Assembly (NCBI RefSeq): GCF_000425185.1
Contig: NZ_AULH01000014.1
Location: forward strand, 1-64,000
DNA length: 64,000 bases
From: Pleomorphomonas koreensis DSM 23070
GTDB lineage: Bacteria > Pseudomonadota > Alphaproteobacteria > Rhizobiales > Pleomorphomonadaceae
Direction: 5' to 3'
Positions 43,523-53,545 of the stretch are shown one piece after another. Made by a program: the position numbers and the translations under genes. Position 1 is the stretch's first letter, and each line of letters begins with the position of its first letter. The notes under the pieces are model-generated. The model did no database searches. It saw nothing but the letters and a program-made list of their open reading frames with translations, and was not told the origin of the DNA.

Positions 43523-45610
43523 TTAACCAGCCGGCACGAGTTCGAGAAGGATGGCGGTCTCCGGCCGCTGCATGGGTAGCGGCAGGCCGGCACTGGCCAG
43601 CGCTGCGGCGCTGAAGGCCATCTCGCCGCTCAGCAGCCTCGTCTGGCCGTCGCTCATGCGGAAGAAGCCCGAGGGGCAGTCGCCGTGCGCGGCGGCGATG
43701 CGCCAGCGGCGATCGGGGGCGCCCGGCAAGCGAACGACCAGCGGCTCGGGCTGCTCGGCGATCATCGACGGCCCCTGCGCCACGAAGACGGCGGCGTGCT
43801 CGGCCGTCGCGGCACCCCAGACGTAGCGGCCGTCGCGCGGGTCGAGGTTGAAATTGGCGCCCGGCGCGTGCAGCAGCGGCCTGAGGCGCTTATGCAGGGC
43901 GATGAAGCCGGCGAGTTCGGTGCGCTCGGCGGCGGTCATGTCGAGCGGGTTCAGTTCGACGCCGAGATGATAGGCGAGCGCCACCAGCGCCCGGAAGGTC
44001 AGCGACAGCGTCCGTCCCGTCTGGTGGTTAGGATTGGCCGAGACGTGGGCACCCATGATCTCCGGCGGCAGGAACAGGCTGGCGCCGCGCTGGATCTCCA
44101 GCCGTTCGAGGGCGTCGGTGCCGTCGGAGGTCCAGACGCGCTGGGTGTTGGCCAGCGCGCCGTAGTCGGTGCGGCCGCCGCCCGAGGCGCAGCTCTCGAT
44201 CTCGACATGCGGGAAGGCGGCGCGGACGCGGGCCATCAGCGCGTGGACGGCGCGCGTCTGGGCATCCGTGACCGCCCGGCCGTCGGCGCCGCCGGCGTGG
44301 GTGATGTCGCGGTTCATGTCCCACTTGACGTAGGAGACGGCCAGCGAGCCGAGCACCGCCGACAGCCGGTCGAACAGGTAGTCGGCGACCTCGGGCCGGG
44401 TGAGGTCGAGCACCTGCTGGTGGCGGGCGCGCAGGAAGGGCCGGCCCTCCACCTTCAGCGCCCAGTCGGGATGGGCGCGGTAGAGATCGGAATCCTCGTT
44501 GACCATCTCCGGCTCGAACCACAGGCCGAACTGCATGCCGAGCGAGGTGACGTGGTCGACGAGCGGTTTCAGGCCGTCCGGATACTTGCGGCGGTCGACC
44601 GTCCAGTCGCCGAGCGAGGAGGTGTCGTCGTCGCGGCGGCCGAACCAGCCGTCGTCGAGCACGAAGCGTTCGATGCCGAGCGCGGCGGCGGCGTCGGCCT
44701 GCGCCTTCAATTCCTCCAGCTTGTGGTCGAAGTAGTTGCCCTCCCAGGTGTTGAGCATCACCGGCCGCGGGCTCATGGCGCCGCCCGGCCAGGACAGGAT
44801 CTCGGCACGGACGAAGGCGTGCAGCGCGGCGGCGTCCCAGGCGGCATAGGCGACCGGGCTCTGATAGCTGTCGCCCTTCTGAAGCCGGATCTCGCCGGGC
44901 TCGAACAGCGCGCCGAGATGAACGAGGCGGCGGCCGTCGTCGAGCGTGTCGACGGCGATCCTATGGTTGCCGCTCCAGCCGAGATGGAAGGCGAAGCGGA
45001 CGTCGCCGACGCTGACGCCGAGATAGGGCTGGCGGTCGTGGCTGGTGCGGCCGCGCCGGCTCTCCTGGAGCGTGAGACCGGGGGCGAGGGTGTGGCGGCG
45101 GATCTGGAACTCGCGGCCCCACATGCCGGCGAAGCGGGTGGCGACGGCCTCGCCGGACGGCAGCAGGAAGCTGCCGGCCATGCAGCGGTCAAGCGTGTAG
45201 ACGCCGTCCTTCACCGAGGTCAGGCGGGTGGAGAGACCGAAGACACCGGCGTCGCTCACGGTGATGGCGATCTCGATGTCGAGGCCGGCAACGGCGTCGC
45301 TGGCCGCAAGCCGCGTGGTGGCGCCGTCGCGGCGGGCGGTCCAGCCGGCGAAGTCGAGGAGGAAATCGCGGCCGTCGCGGTGGCCGGCGATGGCCGGCCA
45401 GCCGAAGGCGCCGAGGCCGGCGACCGGCGACAGCACCGCCGAGGGGACGTCGACGTCCATGCCATTGATGCGGCTCGACCGCGGCACGTCCGGCCAGAAG
45501 TCGGGCGCCGCCGCGCCGCGGCCGAAGGCGAGGATCTCCGGCATGCCGCGCTCGGGCAGACCGAGAACGAGGAAAAGCGGACCGGCTGAAAGGGTGAGGG
45601 TGGACGGCAT
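43523..45610 (-). CDS. GH36 alpha-galactosidase
   Basis: 695 residues. N-terminal beta-sandwich, then a TIM barrel from about 285 (NTWEGNYFDH, FVLDDGWFGRRDDD, GLWFEPEMVNEDSDLY). The nucleophile is D431 in YVKWDMNRD and the acid/base D496 in WTSDGTDALER; ESCASGGGR contributes to the galactose site. No signal peptide, so it should act on imported galactosides such as melibiose or raffinose. The ATG at 45610 is preferred; an in-frame ATG 15 codons earlier precedes no homology. It lies alone on its strand, upstream of nothing obviously linked, though the sugar importer is nearby. Confidence 0.93.
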   Translation of the reverse strand: MPSTLTLSAGPLFLVLGLPERGMPEILAFGRGAAAPDFWPDVPRSSRINGMDVDVPSAVLSPVAGLGAFGWPAIAGHRDGRDFLLDFAGWTARRDGATTRLAASDAVAGLDIEIAITVSDAGVFGLSTRLTSVKDGVYTLDRCMAGSFLLPSGEAVATRFAGMWGREFQIRRHTLAPGLTLQESRRGRTSHDRQPYLGVSVGDVRFAFHLGWSGNHRIAVDTLDDGRRLVHLGALFEPGEIRLQKGDSYQSPVAYAAWDAAALHAFVRAEILSWPGGAMSPRPVMLNTWEGNYFDHKLEELKAQADAAAALGIERFVLDDGWFGRRDDDTSSLGDWTVDRRKYPDGLKPLVDHVTSLGMQFGLWFEPEMVNEDSDLYRAHPDWALKVEGRPFLRARHQQVLDLTRPEVADYLFDRLSAVLGSLAVSYVKWDMNRDITHAGGADGRAVTDAQTRAVHALMARVRAAFPHVEIESCASGGGRTDYGALANTQRVWTSDGTDALERLEIQRGASLFLPPEIMGAHVSANPNHQTGRTLSLTFRALVALAYHLGVELNPLDMTAAERTELAGFIALHKRLRPLLHAPGANFNLDPRDGRYVWGAATAEHAAVFVAQGPSMIAEQPEPLVVRLPGAPDRRWRIAAAHGDCPSGFFRMSDGQTRLLSGEMAFSAAALASAGLPLPMQRPETAILLELVPAG

Positions 45611-45797
45611 GGACGGACCCCGGCTGTTGGAATTCGGGAGGGGCGGCGGGGGCACAGGATTCCCTGCCGCGCGTTCCCTGCCGACATGTCGCCGGTATAG
45701 TCCGTCCAGAGGTCGCCATTCCAGAGGCGTTTTCCGGAAATCAACCTTTTGAGCCGGAATTCCCTGCCATAAGCACGAAATTCCTGATGCCGGCGTC

Positions 45798-46715
45798 TCA
45801 GGGCTTGGGCGCCAGCGCCTCGGCCAACGTCTTCACGTTGTAGCGGATCATCTCGACATAGGTCGGGGCGGGGCCATCCTTGTCCGACAGGGCGTCGGTG
45901 TAGAGTTCGCCGCCGACGACGGCATCGGTCTCGGCGGCGATCTGGTCGATCAGCCGGCGGTCCTTGATGTTCTCGACGAAGATGGCCGGCACGGCGTCGG
46001 CGCGGATCTGGCGGATCAGGGCGGCGACGTCGGCGGCCGAGGCTTCCGCCTCGGTGCTGATGCCCTCCGGCGCGGACAGGCGGAGGCCGTAGGCGGCGCC
46101 GAAGTAGCCGAAGGCGTCGTGGCTGGTGATGATCTTGCGCCGTTCGGCCGGCAGGGTTGCCAGGGCGGCGCGCACCTCGGCGTCGAGCGCCTCCAGCTCG
46201 GCGACATAGGCGGCGGCGTTGGCGTCGTAGGTGGCCTTGCCGGCGGGGTCGGCGGCGTCGAGGCCGGCGGCGATGTTGCGGACGTAGGTGACGGCGTTGG
46301 CGACGTCCTGCCAGGCGTGCGGGTCGATGCCGTGATGGTCGTGACCTTCGGCGTCGGCGTGTTCCTCCTCGACGATCTCGCGCGGCGCCACGCCCCTGGA
46401 GGCGACGACCACCGGACCGGTATAGCCGGAGGCACCGGCGAGGCGGTCCATCCAGCCCTCGAAGCCGAGGCCGTTGACGACGAGCAGCCTGGCGGCGGCG
46501 ACGGCGCGGACATCGTCGGGCGTCGGCTCGTAGACGTGGGCGTCGCCGTCCGGCCCGACCAGCGTGGTGACGGCGACGCGGTCGCCGCCGACGCGGGCGG
46601 TCATGTCGCCGAGGATGGAGAAGGAGGCGACCACCGGCAGGCGATCGGCGGCGAGGGCCGGCGCCGGCAGTACCAAGGCAAGCGCCGACAGGAGGCAAAG
46701 ACGGAGACGGGACAT
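45798..46715 (-). CDS. ZnuA-like metal-binding ABC protein, orphan
   Basis: 305 residues with a signal peptide ending PALAAD. The cluster A-1 fold is shown by VVASFSILGDMTARVGGD, GDAHVYEPTPDDVRAV, the short acidic-histidine loop EEEHADAEGHDHHGIDPHAWQD, ITSHDAFGYFGAAYGL and FVENIKDRRLIDQIA. These give three histidines and a terminal acid as metal ligands. It should bind Zn2+ or Mn2+. No permease or ATPase is adjacent. A palindrome resembling a Zur site lies just upstream, so zinc is the better guess. Confidence 0.9.
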   Translation of the reverse strand: MSRLRLCLLSALALVLPAPALAADRLPVVASFSILGDMTARVGGDRVAVTTLVGPDGDAHVYEPTPDDVRAVAAARLLVVNGLGFEGWMDRLAGASGYTGPVVVASRGVAPREIVEEEHADAEGHDHHGIDPHAWQDVANAVTYVRNIAAGLDAADPAGKATYDANAAAYVAELEALDAEVRAALATLPAERRKIITSHDAFGYFGAAYGLRLSAPEGISTEAEASAADVAALIRQIRADAVPAIFVENIKDRRLIDQIAAETDAVVGGELYTDALSDKDGPAPTYVEMIRYNVKTLAEALAPKP

Positions 46716-46726
46716 GGCAATCTCTC

Positions 46727-46746
46727 TGTTACGTTATAACATAACA
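46727..46746 (-). promoter_or_regulatory. Zur-like box upstream of the ZnuA-like gene
   Basis: TGTTACGTTATAACATAACA is a 20-bp inverted repeat with one mismatched pair, 12 bases upstream of the start codon. AT-rich palindromes built on GTTATAACATAAC are typical of zinc-uptake regulator sites in proteobacteria. Confidence 0.7.
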
Positions 46747-46914
46747 ATCAGTGGACCGGCCGAGGGGCGGCTGTCAAGCGGCAACGGCAGGACGGACAGG
46801 TCGACAGGCGCCCGGCGGCGGTGCCCTTTTCCCTCACCATGTGAATCCGCGCCGGCTTTCTCCCGTAAATACAAGGGCTCGCTTAACCTGCGCCTCGCCC
46901 GGACGTGGCCGGCG

Positions 46915-47142
46915 TCATCCCTTCTCGATGACGAAATGCAGCACCTCGCCGTCGCGGTCGCTGGCGACCAGGCGGTGTCCCTTCTGACGGCAGAAATGCG
47001 GGATGTCGATCGCCGCCATCGGATCGGTGGCGCTGAGCCCCAGGAGATCGCCCGGCGACAGGGCGATCAGCGCCTTCGCCGCCTTCAGCACCGGCAGCGG
47101 GCAGTTGAGGCCCTTAAGGTCGAGGTCGAGGCGGCGCGGCAT
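46915..47142 (-). CDS. TusA-family sulfur carrier protein, second copy
   Basis: 75 residues. DLDLKGLNCPLPVLKAAKAL is the TusA signature with the carrier cysteine C14 in CPxP form, and the family's terminal strand FVIEKG is intact. It starts 2 bases after the stop of a 56-residue membrane protein and is the last gene of the dsbB-sco set. It differs from the copy at 4291: the second motif there (DHSCA) is absent here. Target of sulfur transfer is not evident. Confidence 0.9.
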   Translation of the reverse strand: MPRRLDLDLKGLNCPLPVLKAAKALIALSPGDLLGLSATDPMAAIDIPHFCRQKGHRLVASDRDGEVLHFVIEKG

Positions 47143-47144
47143 GA

Positions 47145-47315
47145 TCAGGGCAGGGCGGCGCGGCAGAGGTCGACGAAGGCGCGCACCTCGTCCGAGCCGA
47201 CCGAAAGCGCCACGCCGAAGGCGATGACGGCGATGGGCAGGGCCAGCGAGGCAAGATGGTCGGAAAGCCGCGACGCCTTCCGCCCGTGCTTGTCGGTGCC
47301 CTGCTCCCCGCTCAT
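47145..47315 (-). CDS. Small membrane protein between sco and tusA-like genes
   Basis: 56 residues: a charged start (GEQGTDKHGRKASRLSDH), one membrane segment at about 21-40, and a short tail with C51 (VDLCRAALP). The start is 4 bases after the sco stop and the end 2 bases before the tusA-like start, so the spacing strongly supports a real coupled gene. I do not recognise the family. It could anchor the TusA-like protein or assist the Sco protein. Confidence 0.7.
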   Translation of the reverse strand: MSGEQGTDKHGRKASRLSDHLASLALPIAVIAFGVALSVGSDEVRAFVDLCRAALP

Positions 47316-47319
47316 CGGC

Positions 47320-47916
47320 TCAGCTCCCGGCGATCAGCGTCTTCAGCTTCTGAAGCGCCGTCTCCTGTTCCTCCATGTAGGCGATGGTGCCGCGGTAGCG
47401 GCCGCCGGCATCGAACAGGAAGCTCGACGCCGTGTGGTCCATGCCATAGTCGCCGTCGGTGCCGGGCACCTTGCGGGCGTAGACGTTGAACGCCTTGATC
47501 ATCGCATCGACCTGGGGGCGGCTGCCGGAGAGGCCGAGCACCACGTCGCCGAACGACGACAGGTAGTCTTTCAGCACCTCGGGCGTGTCGCGCTCGGGAT
47601 CGACGGTGACGAACAGGAGGTCGATCTTGCCGGCGTCCGGGCCGAGACGCTCCTTCAGCGCCGCGTATTCGCCGAGCGTCGTCGGGCAGACGTCGGGGCA
47701 ATGGGTGTAGCCGAAGAACACGACATGCGGCCGGCCGGCGAAGGTCGCCTCGGTGACGGCGCGGCCGTTCATGTCGACGAGGCTGAACGGGCCGCCGACC
47801 GATGCCGTCTGCGTCGCCGCGCCGAAGAAGGGCAGCCGGCCGCCGAACACCAGCCAGCCGGTGGCGGCGAACAGCACGGCCACCAGCAGCCAGACGACGA
47901 TGCGCACGGTTTTCAT
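47320..47916 (-). CDS. SCO1/SenC copper-chaperone family protein
   Basis: 198 residues. An N-terminal membrane anchor (residues 5-27) leads to a thioredoxin fold with the copper-binding C73-P-D-V-C77 and H161 (MDHTASSF). Sco proteins insert copper into cytochrome oxidase subunit II or act as thiol reductases. No oxidase genes are in the window. It follows dsbB by 18 bases, an association that points to periplasmic thiol/copper chemistry. Confidence 0.93.
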   Translation of the reverse strand: MKTVRIVVWLLVAVLFAATGWLVFGGRLPFFGAATQTASVGGPFSLVDMNGRAVTEATFAGRPHVVFFGYTHCPDVCPTTLGEYAALKERLGPDAGKIDLLFVTVDPERDTPEVLKDYLSSFGDVVLGLSGSRPQVDAMIKAFNVYARKVPGTDGDYGMDHTASSFLFDAGGRYRGTIAYMEEQETALQKLKTLIAGS

Positions 47917-47934
47917 GGCGTTTCTCCGGGAGGG

Positions 47935-48435
47935 TCAGATCAGCGCGTCGCGGCGGGCGACGACGCCGCGCCAGCTCATGACGCCAACGAACAGCATCGA
48001 CAGCGTGTCCCAGCCGGCGAACGACAGGCCGAACAGGCTGATCGATGCTTCCGAGCAGGAGACAAGGCGGGTGCGGCTCACCGCCGCCATCAGGTCGGCG
48101 GCGCTGTTGACGATGGTCGCCGCGCCACCGCAGTCGGACGGGCCTTCCCAGAGCTTCCACTCGGCGCCGGTATGGTAGCCGGCGAGCACCGAGCCGGCCA
48201 GGAAAATGGCGCCGCCGACGAAATAGAGAAGGCGCGCGAGGCGCGGCACGCGGCGCGACAGCAACAGGCCGGCGATCAGCACCGGCAGGCCGACGTAATA
48301 GAACATGCGCTCCTGAAGGCAGAGCTTGCACGGCAGGTAGCCGCCGATGATCTCGAAGCCCCAGGCGGCGATAATGGCGAAAAGGCCGGCCAGGACGGCG
48401 AGGCCGGGAGCGCGGATGGCGGCGGGAGCGGACAT
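47935..48435 (-). CDS. DsbB-family disulfide bond formation protein
   Basis: 166 residues, four membrane helices. YLPCKLCLQER provides the quinone-linked pair C36/C39, and a second periplasmic loop has C102 (PSDCGG) and C127 (RLVSCSE). DsbB reoxidises DsbA using quinone. The second loop is long and the two cysteines are 25 residues apart, as in many alphaproteobacterial forms. It is the first gene of dsbB - sco - small protein - tusA-like. The ATG at 48435 is just ahead of the first helix. Confidence 0.9.
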   Translation of the reverse strand: MSAPAAIRAPGLAVLAGLFAIIAAWGFEIIGGYLPCKLCLQERMFYYVGLPVLIAGLLLSRRVPRLARLLYFVGGAIFLAGSVLAGYHTGAEWKLWEGPSDCGGAATIVNSAADLMAAVSRTRLVSCSEASISLFGLSFAGWDTLSMLFVGVMSWRGVVARRDALI

Positions 48436-48816
48436 GAAGCACCTGAACGACGAAAAACGGCTCGTCCGGCCTAACAGCTTGGGACGAGCCGCGCAATCGT
48501 CGATTGGGGCGCCCCCGGCCGCGCCTCGAAAGGCGCAACGCCGGCGGTGACGAATTCCGGGGGGCTGGGGGGCTGGATTGAGCCGGAACCCGTCCGCGGC
48601 GTCCTTGCCGGGGGACGAAGGCATCCTGCCGGCCTCGCTTGGCGACGCCAAGGCAGGATTGGGGCCAAACTGTGAAAGGCGATCAGGGCTTCGTGATGGG
48701 GTCCGGAGACCGTTTCCGACATTCGCGTCCGGGATGTGCTGGCCCGGCTTTCGAGCACCGGAAGCCTCGACACTTCGGGCCGGAGGTGCCGCCGGAGCCG
48801 ATTTTCACGACGTCCT
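48436..48816. other. Intergenic region with two hairpins and no recognised gene
   Basis: It holds a 10-bp inverted repeat (CGGCTCGTCC / GGACGAGCCG, 48458-48491) close upstream of dsbB and a bulged stem-loop with CTTGGC-GAC-GCCAAG at its tip (48623-48659). The first may influence the dsbB promoter; the second resembles a terminator. No coding frame here matches a family. Confidence 0.5.
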
Positions 48817-49014
48817 TCAGAAGTCGGCGGCGATGCCCTTCACTTCCCAGTCGCCGTAGCGAACCGGTTCCGGGCCCTTGCGGCCGCCGATCTCCGTCGG
48901 TCGGTCCGTCGCCGTGGCGCGGCGGCGCTCCTCGGCCTCGGCCAGCGCGCGTCGGGCGGCCGGCGAGAGCTGCCGCTCGGGCGGCGGGGCGGGGCGGTCG
49001 GGGGTGTCGGTCAT
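48817..49014 (-). CDS. DUF1674 (SDHAF4-like) protein
   Basis: 65 residues. [16 protein letters not shown] and the C-terminal [23 protein letters not shown] are the DUF1674 signature. Mitochondrial relatives assist succinate dehydrogenase flavinylation and assembly; a similar role in bacteria is inferred. ATG at 49014 gives the usual length. Divergent from htpX. Confidence 0.88.
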   Translation of the reverse strand: MTDTPDRPAPPPERQLSPAARRALAEAEERRRATATDRPTEIGGRKGPEPVRYGDWEVKGIAADF

Positions 49015-49114
49015 CGCTTGTCCTCGGGCGCGATCCTTGATGGCGGGCGGGGCGCGCCCCATCTTTTCTCACGAAAATCCGGACCAGCATACCCACCGGA
49101 GATCGGAAGGACAG

Positions 49115-50086
49115 ATGAATTTCTTCAAGACCTCCCTGCTGCTCGCCGCGATGACGGCGATCTTCATGGGTGCCGGCTATCTGATCGGCGGCCGGGGCGG
49201 CATGGTGATCGCGCTGCTCGTCGCCACCGGCATGAACCTCTTCTCCTACTGGAACGCCGACAAGATGGTGCTGGCCATGCACCATGCCCGTCGCGTCGAC
49301 CGGGCCAGCGCGCCCGAGTATTACGCCATCGTCGAACGGCTGGCCGCCAACGCCGGCCTGCCGATGCCGGCCGTCTACGTCATCGACAACCCGCAGCCCA
49401 ACGCCTTTGCCACCGGCCGCGACCCCGAGCATGCCGCCGTCGCCGCCACCACCGGCCTTCTGCAGATGCTCGACCGCGAGGAGCTTGCCGGCGTCATGGC
49501 GCACGAACTCTCGCATGTGCAGAACCGCGACACGCTGATCATGACGGTGACGGCGACCATCGCCGGTGCCGTCTCGATGCTGGCCAACTTCGGCCTGTTC
49601 TTCGGCGCGGCGGGGCGCGACAGCGACAACCGCAGCCCGCTCGGCGGCATCGGGGTCGTTCTGGCCGCCCTATTGGCGCCGCTCGCCGCCATGCTGGTGC
49701 AGATGGCCATCTCCCGGACGCGCGAATATGCCGCCGACCGGCGCGGCGCCGAGATTTCCGGCAATCCGCTGGCCCTCGCCTCGGCGCTCGACAAGATCGC
49801 CGGCGCCGCCCGGCGCGTACCGAACATGACAGCGGAGCAAAATCCTGCTACGGCGCATCTGTTCATCATCAATCCGCTGTCCGGCGCCAGGATGGACAAC
49901 CTGTTCTCGACCCATCCGGATACCGCCAACCGCATCCGTGCCCTGATGGCCATGGCGGACGACGGCGTCCGGCGGCCCGCCCCCCAACCGGTGGCGGACG
50001 GTCCCTGGAGCCGCCCGCGCGGTCCATGGGATGGAGGGGGGTCCTCTGGCACCGGACGGCCGCCGAACCGTGGACCATGGGGATGA
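49115..50086 (+). CDS. htpX: Membrane zinc metalloprotease HtpX
   Basis: 323 residues. Two N-terminal membrane helices, the zinc site H130-E-L-S-H134 with the third ligand in [14 protein letters not shown], and two more helices in between. Residues from about 290 are Gly/Pro-rich and likely flexible. HtpX removes damaged membrane proteins. The ATG at 49115 has GGAAGGAC before it and starts just at the first helix. It overlaps rsmB by 4 bases, a conserved pair in Hyphomicrobiales. Confidence 0.95.
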   Translation: MNFFKTSLLLAAMTAIFMGAGYLIGGRGGMVIALLVATGMNLFSYWNADKMVLAMHHARRVDRASAPEYYAIVERLAANAGLPMPAVYVIDNPQPNAFATGRDPEHAAVAATTGLLQMLDREELAGVMAHELSHVQNRDTLIMTVTATIAGAVSMLANFGLFFGAAGRDSDNRSPLGGIGVVLAALLAPLAAMLVQMAISRTREYAADRRGAEISGNPLALASALDKIAGAARRVPNMTAEQNPATAHLFIINPLSGARMDNLFSTHPDTANRIRALMAMADDGVRRPAPQPVADGPWSRPRGPWDGGGSSGTGRPPNRGPWG

Positions 50087-51543
50087 CCGCAGACAAGGGT
50101 GGCCGCAAGGGCGGCAAAGCCGGCGATACCGCAAGGCCGGCACGCCGCGAGGGACGGCCGAACAATGGTCAGGGGGGCGGCTTCAAGGGCGCTTCCGGTG
50201 CCGGGCGTCCGCCGCAGGCCGGCCGCCGGCCGCCGCGGCCGCAGGGCCTCGAAGCGCGCGCCGTCGCCGTGCAGCTTGTCGACGGCGTGCAGAAGGGTCG
50301 CCTTCTCGACGCGCTGCTCGACAAGGGGGCGGTGGCCGAACGCTACCAGCGTCTCGACCCGCGCGACCGGGGCCTTGCCCGCGCCATCGTCGGCTACGCG
50401 CTGCGCCGACACGGCCAGATCGACGACGCGGTCGGCCGCTTCCTCAACCGTCCCCTGCCGGACGACGCCGGCACGCTGAAGGCGGTAATCGCCGTCTCGG
50501 CCGCCCAGATCCTGTTCATGGACGCCGCCGACCACGCCGCCGTGGCACTCGGCGTCGAGCTGGCCGGCACCGACAAGGGCGCGCAGCCGTTCAAGGGTGT
50601 CGTCAACGCCGTGCTGCGCCGCGTCTCGGAGAACAAGGCGGCAATCCTCGCCGAGCAGGACGCCGTCGCCCTCAACACGCCCGCCTGGCTGATGGCCCGC
50701 TGGAGCGCCGCCTATGGCGAGGACACCGCCCGCGCCATCGCCGAGATGAACGCCATCGAGCCGACGCTCGACCTTTCCGTCAAGTCCGATCCCGAGGGAT
50801 GGGCGACCCGGCTCGGCGGCGTCAGGCTGCCGAATGGCTCGGTGCGCGTCGCCGTCACCGGCGCCATCGAGAAGATCGACGGCTACGAGGAAGGCGCCTG
50901 GTGGGTGCAGGACGCCGCCGCCACGCTGCCGGTGCGCCTGCTTGGCGACGTCTCGGGCAAGAAGGTGATCGACCTCTGCGCCGCGCCCGGCGGCAAGACC
51001 GCCCAGCTGGCGGCGCTCGGCGCCGACGTCACCGCCCTCGACGTCTCCTATCACCGCCTGCAGCGGCTCGAACGCAACCTCCACCGGCTCGGCCTCAAGG
51101 CCAACCTCGTCAAGGCCGACGCCACCGAATGGCTGGGCGGCACCTTCGACATGGTGCTGCTCGACGCGCCCTGCACGGCCACCGGCACGCTGCGCCGCCA
51201 TCCCGACGGCGCGGTCAGCAAGAAGCCGGCCGACGTGGCGACCATGGCCGCCCTGCAACGTAGGCTGATTGACCAGGCGATCCGCATGCTCAGGCCGGGC
51301 GGTCTCCTCGTCTACGCCACCTGCTCGCTGGAGCCGGAGGAGGGGCCCGACCAGATCCGCCGCCTGAAGCTGATCGAGGCGCCGCTCGACGTGGTGCCGG
51401 CAACGGTGGACGAACTTTTCGGTCTTGCCGAGATCGTCACGCCCGACGGCTTCGTCCGCACGCTGCCGTCGCATCTCCAGCTTGAGGACCGGCGGCTTTC
51501 CGGCCTCGACGGCTTCTTCGCCGCCCGCCTCCGCCGCCAGTGA
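50083..51543 (+). CDS. RsmB-family 16S rRNA m5C methyltransferase
   Basis: 486 residues. A basic Gly/Arg-rich start of about 50 residues, then a NusB-like domain ([19 protein letters not shown]...) and the methyltransferase domain with [13 protein letters not shown] for [18 protein letters not shown] carrying the motif IV cysteine, and [12 protein letters not shown] carrying the nucleophilic cysteine. This is the NOL1/NOP2/Sun type. ATGA overlap with htpX sets the start; an ATG two codons earlier is also in frame. Confidence 0.92.
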   Translation: MTADKGGRKGGKAGDTARPARREGRPNNGQGGGFKGASGAGRPPQAGRRPPRPQGLEARAVAVQLVDGVQKGRLLDALLDKGAVAERYQRLDPRDRGLARAIVGYALRRHGQIDDAVGRFLNRPLPDDAGTLKAVIAVSAAQILFMDAADHAAVALGVELAGTDKGAQPFKGVVNAVLRRVSENKAAILAEQDAVALNTPAWLMARWSAAYGEDTARAIAEMNAIEPTLDLSVKSDPEGWATRLGGVRLPNGSVRVAVTGAIEKIDGYEEGAWWVQDAAATLPVRLLGDVSGKKVIDLCAAPGGKTAQLAALGADVTALDVSYHRLQRLERNLHRLGLKANLVKADATEWLGGTFDMVLLDAPCTATGTLRRHPDGAVSKKPADVATMAALQRRLIDQAIRMLRPGGLLVYATCSLEPEEGPDQIRRLKLIEAPLDVVPATVDELFGLAEIVTPDGFVRTLPSHLQLEDRRLSGLDGFFAARLRRQ

Positions 51544-51690
51544 CGGCAGGGCGGGCCGGGCGACGGCGCAAATTTGATCGGCTCCGCACACCAGTTGGTA
51601 ACCAAGGCGGGCGTCTCATCCCATCATGAGCGTCTCCGGCCCGGCCGGAGGGCGGTGATTCCAGCTCCAGCCCGGAAAGGGGGCCCGACC

Positions 51691-53436
51691 ATGCGCGCAC
51701 AAGTCGCCGGCACGGCCCGGCTGGCGCTTTTCGCGACCGAGCTGGCCCTGCGCCGGGCGGTGACGGCGCTGGAGCGAGGGCCCTTCTCGCGCTGGCGCTG
51801 GCCGGGCTCGACGCCCGAGCGGCTGGTGATCGCCCCGCAGGACATCCGCACCACCGACCCGACGATCGCCGCCGACATCTACGCCGGCGTCTATGCTTTC
51901 GCCGGCAAGGTGGTGGAGACGGGCGGCCGCTCGCCCTTCGACATGCCGTCGCCGTCGCAGGAGTGGACGCGGGCGCTGCACGGCTTCTCCTGGCTGCGCC
52001 ATCTCCGGGCGGCCGAGAATGCGCTGGCCCGCCAGAACGCCCGGGCGCTCACCGCCGACTGGATCGCCCAGGAGGCACACGCACCGCCCGAGGCTTTCGA
52101 GACCGAGAACATGGCGCGGCGGGTGATCGCCTGGATCACCCAGTCGCCGCTGATCCTGAAGGACGCCGATCGCGCCTTCTACCGCCGCTTCCTGCGCTCG
52201 CTGGTGCGTCAGGTGCGCCGGCTGCGCGGCCGCCAGGCCGACGCCGTCGACGGCTATCCGCGCCTTGTCGCCGCCATCGCCGTCAGTTTCTTCGCCCTCT
52301 CGGCCGACAATCAGGGCCGGCTCGCCCGCCAGGCCGGACAGCGGCTCGAACAGGAACTGAAGCGGCAGATCCTGCCCGACGGCGGCCATATCAGCCGCGA
52401 CCCCTCGGTGATCGCCGATCTGCTCACCGACCTATTGCCGCTGCGTCAGGCCTACTCCAATCGTGGCGTCAACCCGCCGCAGGCGCTGCTGGTCGCCATC
52501 GACCGCATGATGCCGATGCTGCGCTTCTTCCGCCATTCGGACGGCAGCCTGCCGCACTTCAACGGCATGAGCGTCAGCCACGCCGGCCAGCTGGCCACGC
52601 TCAACGCCTATGACGACACGCACGGCCGGCCGGTGGAGAACGCCATTCATTCCGGTTACCAGCGGCTCGAAGCCGGCGGCACGGTGATGCTGATGGATAC
52701 CGGCCCGGTGCCGCCGGTCGGTGTCAGCCAGAAGGCGCACGCCGGCTGCCTGTCGTTCGAGATGTCGAGCGGCTCCAACCGCTTCATCGTCAACTGCGGC
52801 GCCGCCGACGATCCGCGCTGGCATTCGGCCGCCCGCTCGACGCCGGCCCACTCGACGCTGTCGATCGAGGAGGTGTCGTCGGGCGCCTTCCTCGACACGC
52901 CGCGCCTCGTCCGCCGCCTGGGGCCGGTGATGATCGACGGCCCGCGCCAGGTGCCGGTGGTGCGCGAGGACCGCGCCGACGTCATCGCGCTGGTGGCCAG
53001 CCACGACGGCTACATGGCCCGCTTCGGCGCCGTCCACGAGCGGCGCCTCGTCATGCGCGCCGACGGCGGCGAGATCGTCGGCTCCGACCGGCTGACCTTC
53101 TCCGGCCGCAAGCCGCGCCACGACCGCTTCGCCATCCGCTTCCACCTGCATCCGCTGATCAAGGCGACCCGCACGGCCGGCGGCGACGTGCTGATCGTCG
53201 CGCCGGACGGCGAGGCCTGGACCTTCACCTGCGGCCTGATCGCTCCCGAGCTTGAGGACAGCGTGTTCCTGTCCGACACGCTCGGCCGCCGCAAGAGCCT
53301 GCAGATCGTGCTGCCGGGCCGGGCACGGGTGACGCCGGAAGTGGCCTGGGCGCTGACCCGCACCGCCGAAGGCCAACGCGGCCGGCCGCGCGGCCGCGAC
53401 GTCCGACCGGGGCCGGATCTGTTCGCATCCACCTGA
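51691..53436 (+). CDS. Heparinase II/III-like family protein
   Basis: 581 residues. An N-terminal helical toroid ([23 protein letters not shown]) and a C-terminal beta-sandwich of heparinase II/III type ([42 protein letters not shown]). The conserved lyase-like residues H and Y/N motifs are seen in HFNGMSVSH and the HSTLS segment. Position between rsmB and purH is usual for Hyphomicrobiales, yet the substrate is unknown; no signal peptide is obvious. The ATG at 51691 precedes the first conserved helix. Confidence 0.88.
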   Translation: MRAQVAGTARLALFATELALRRAVTALERGPFSRWRWPGSTPERLVIAPQDIRTTDPTIAADIYAGVYAFAGKVVETGGRSPFDMPSPSQEWTRALHGFSWLRHLRAAENALARQNARALTADWIAQEAHAPPEAFETENMARRVIAWITQSPLILKDADRAFYRRFLRSLVRQVRRLRGRQADAVDGYPRLVAAIAVSFFALSADNQGRLARQAGQRLEQELKRQILPDGGHISRDPSVIADLLTDLLPLRQAYSNRGVNPPQALLVAIDRMMPMLRFFRHSDGSLPHFNGMSVSHAGQLATLNAYDDTHGRPVENAIHSGYQRLEAGGTVMLMDTGPVPPVGVSQKAHAGCLSFEMSSGSNRFIVNCGAADDPRWHSAARSTPAHSTLSIEEVSSGAFLDTPRLVRRLGPVMIDGPRQVPVVREDRADVIALVASHDGYMARFGAVHERRLVMRADGGEIVGSDRLTFSGRKPRHDRFAIRFHLHPLIKATRTAGGDVLIVAPDGEAWTFTCGLIAPELEDSVFLSDTLGRRKSLQIVLPGRARVTPEVAWALTRTAEGQRGRPRGRDVRPGPDLFAST

Positions 53437-53545
53437 ACAAAGTGCTTTTCGCGCCGGCAAGGCGGCCAAATCGATTGGGCGCGGGTTCCGTGGCGCGGCC
53501 AATCGTGCTATCGCGCCGCCATCCCCACCCGCCGGAGAACCCACC

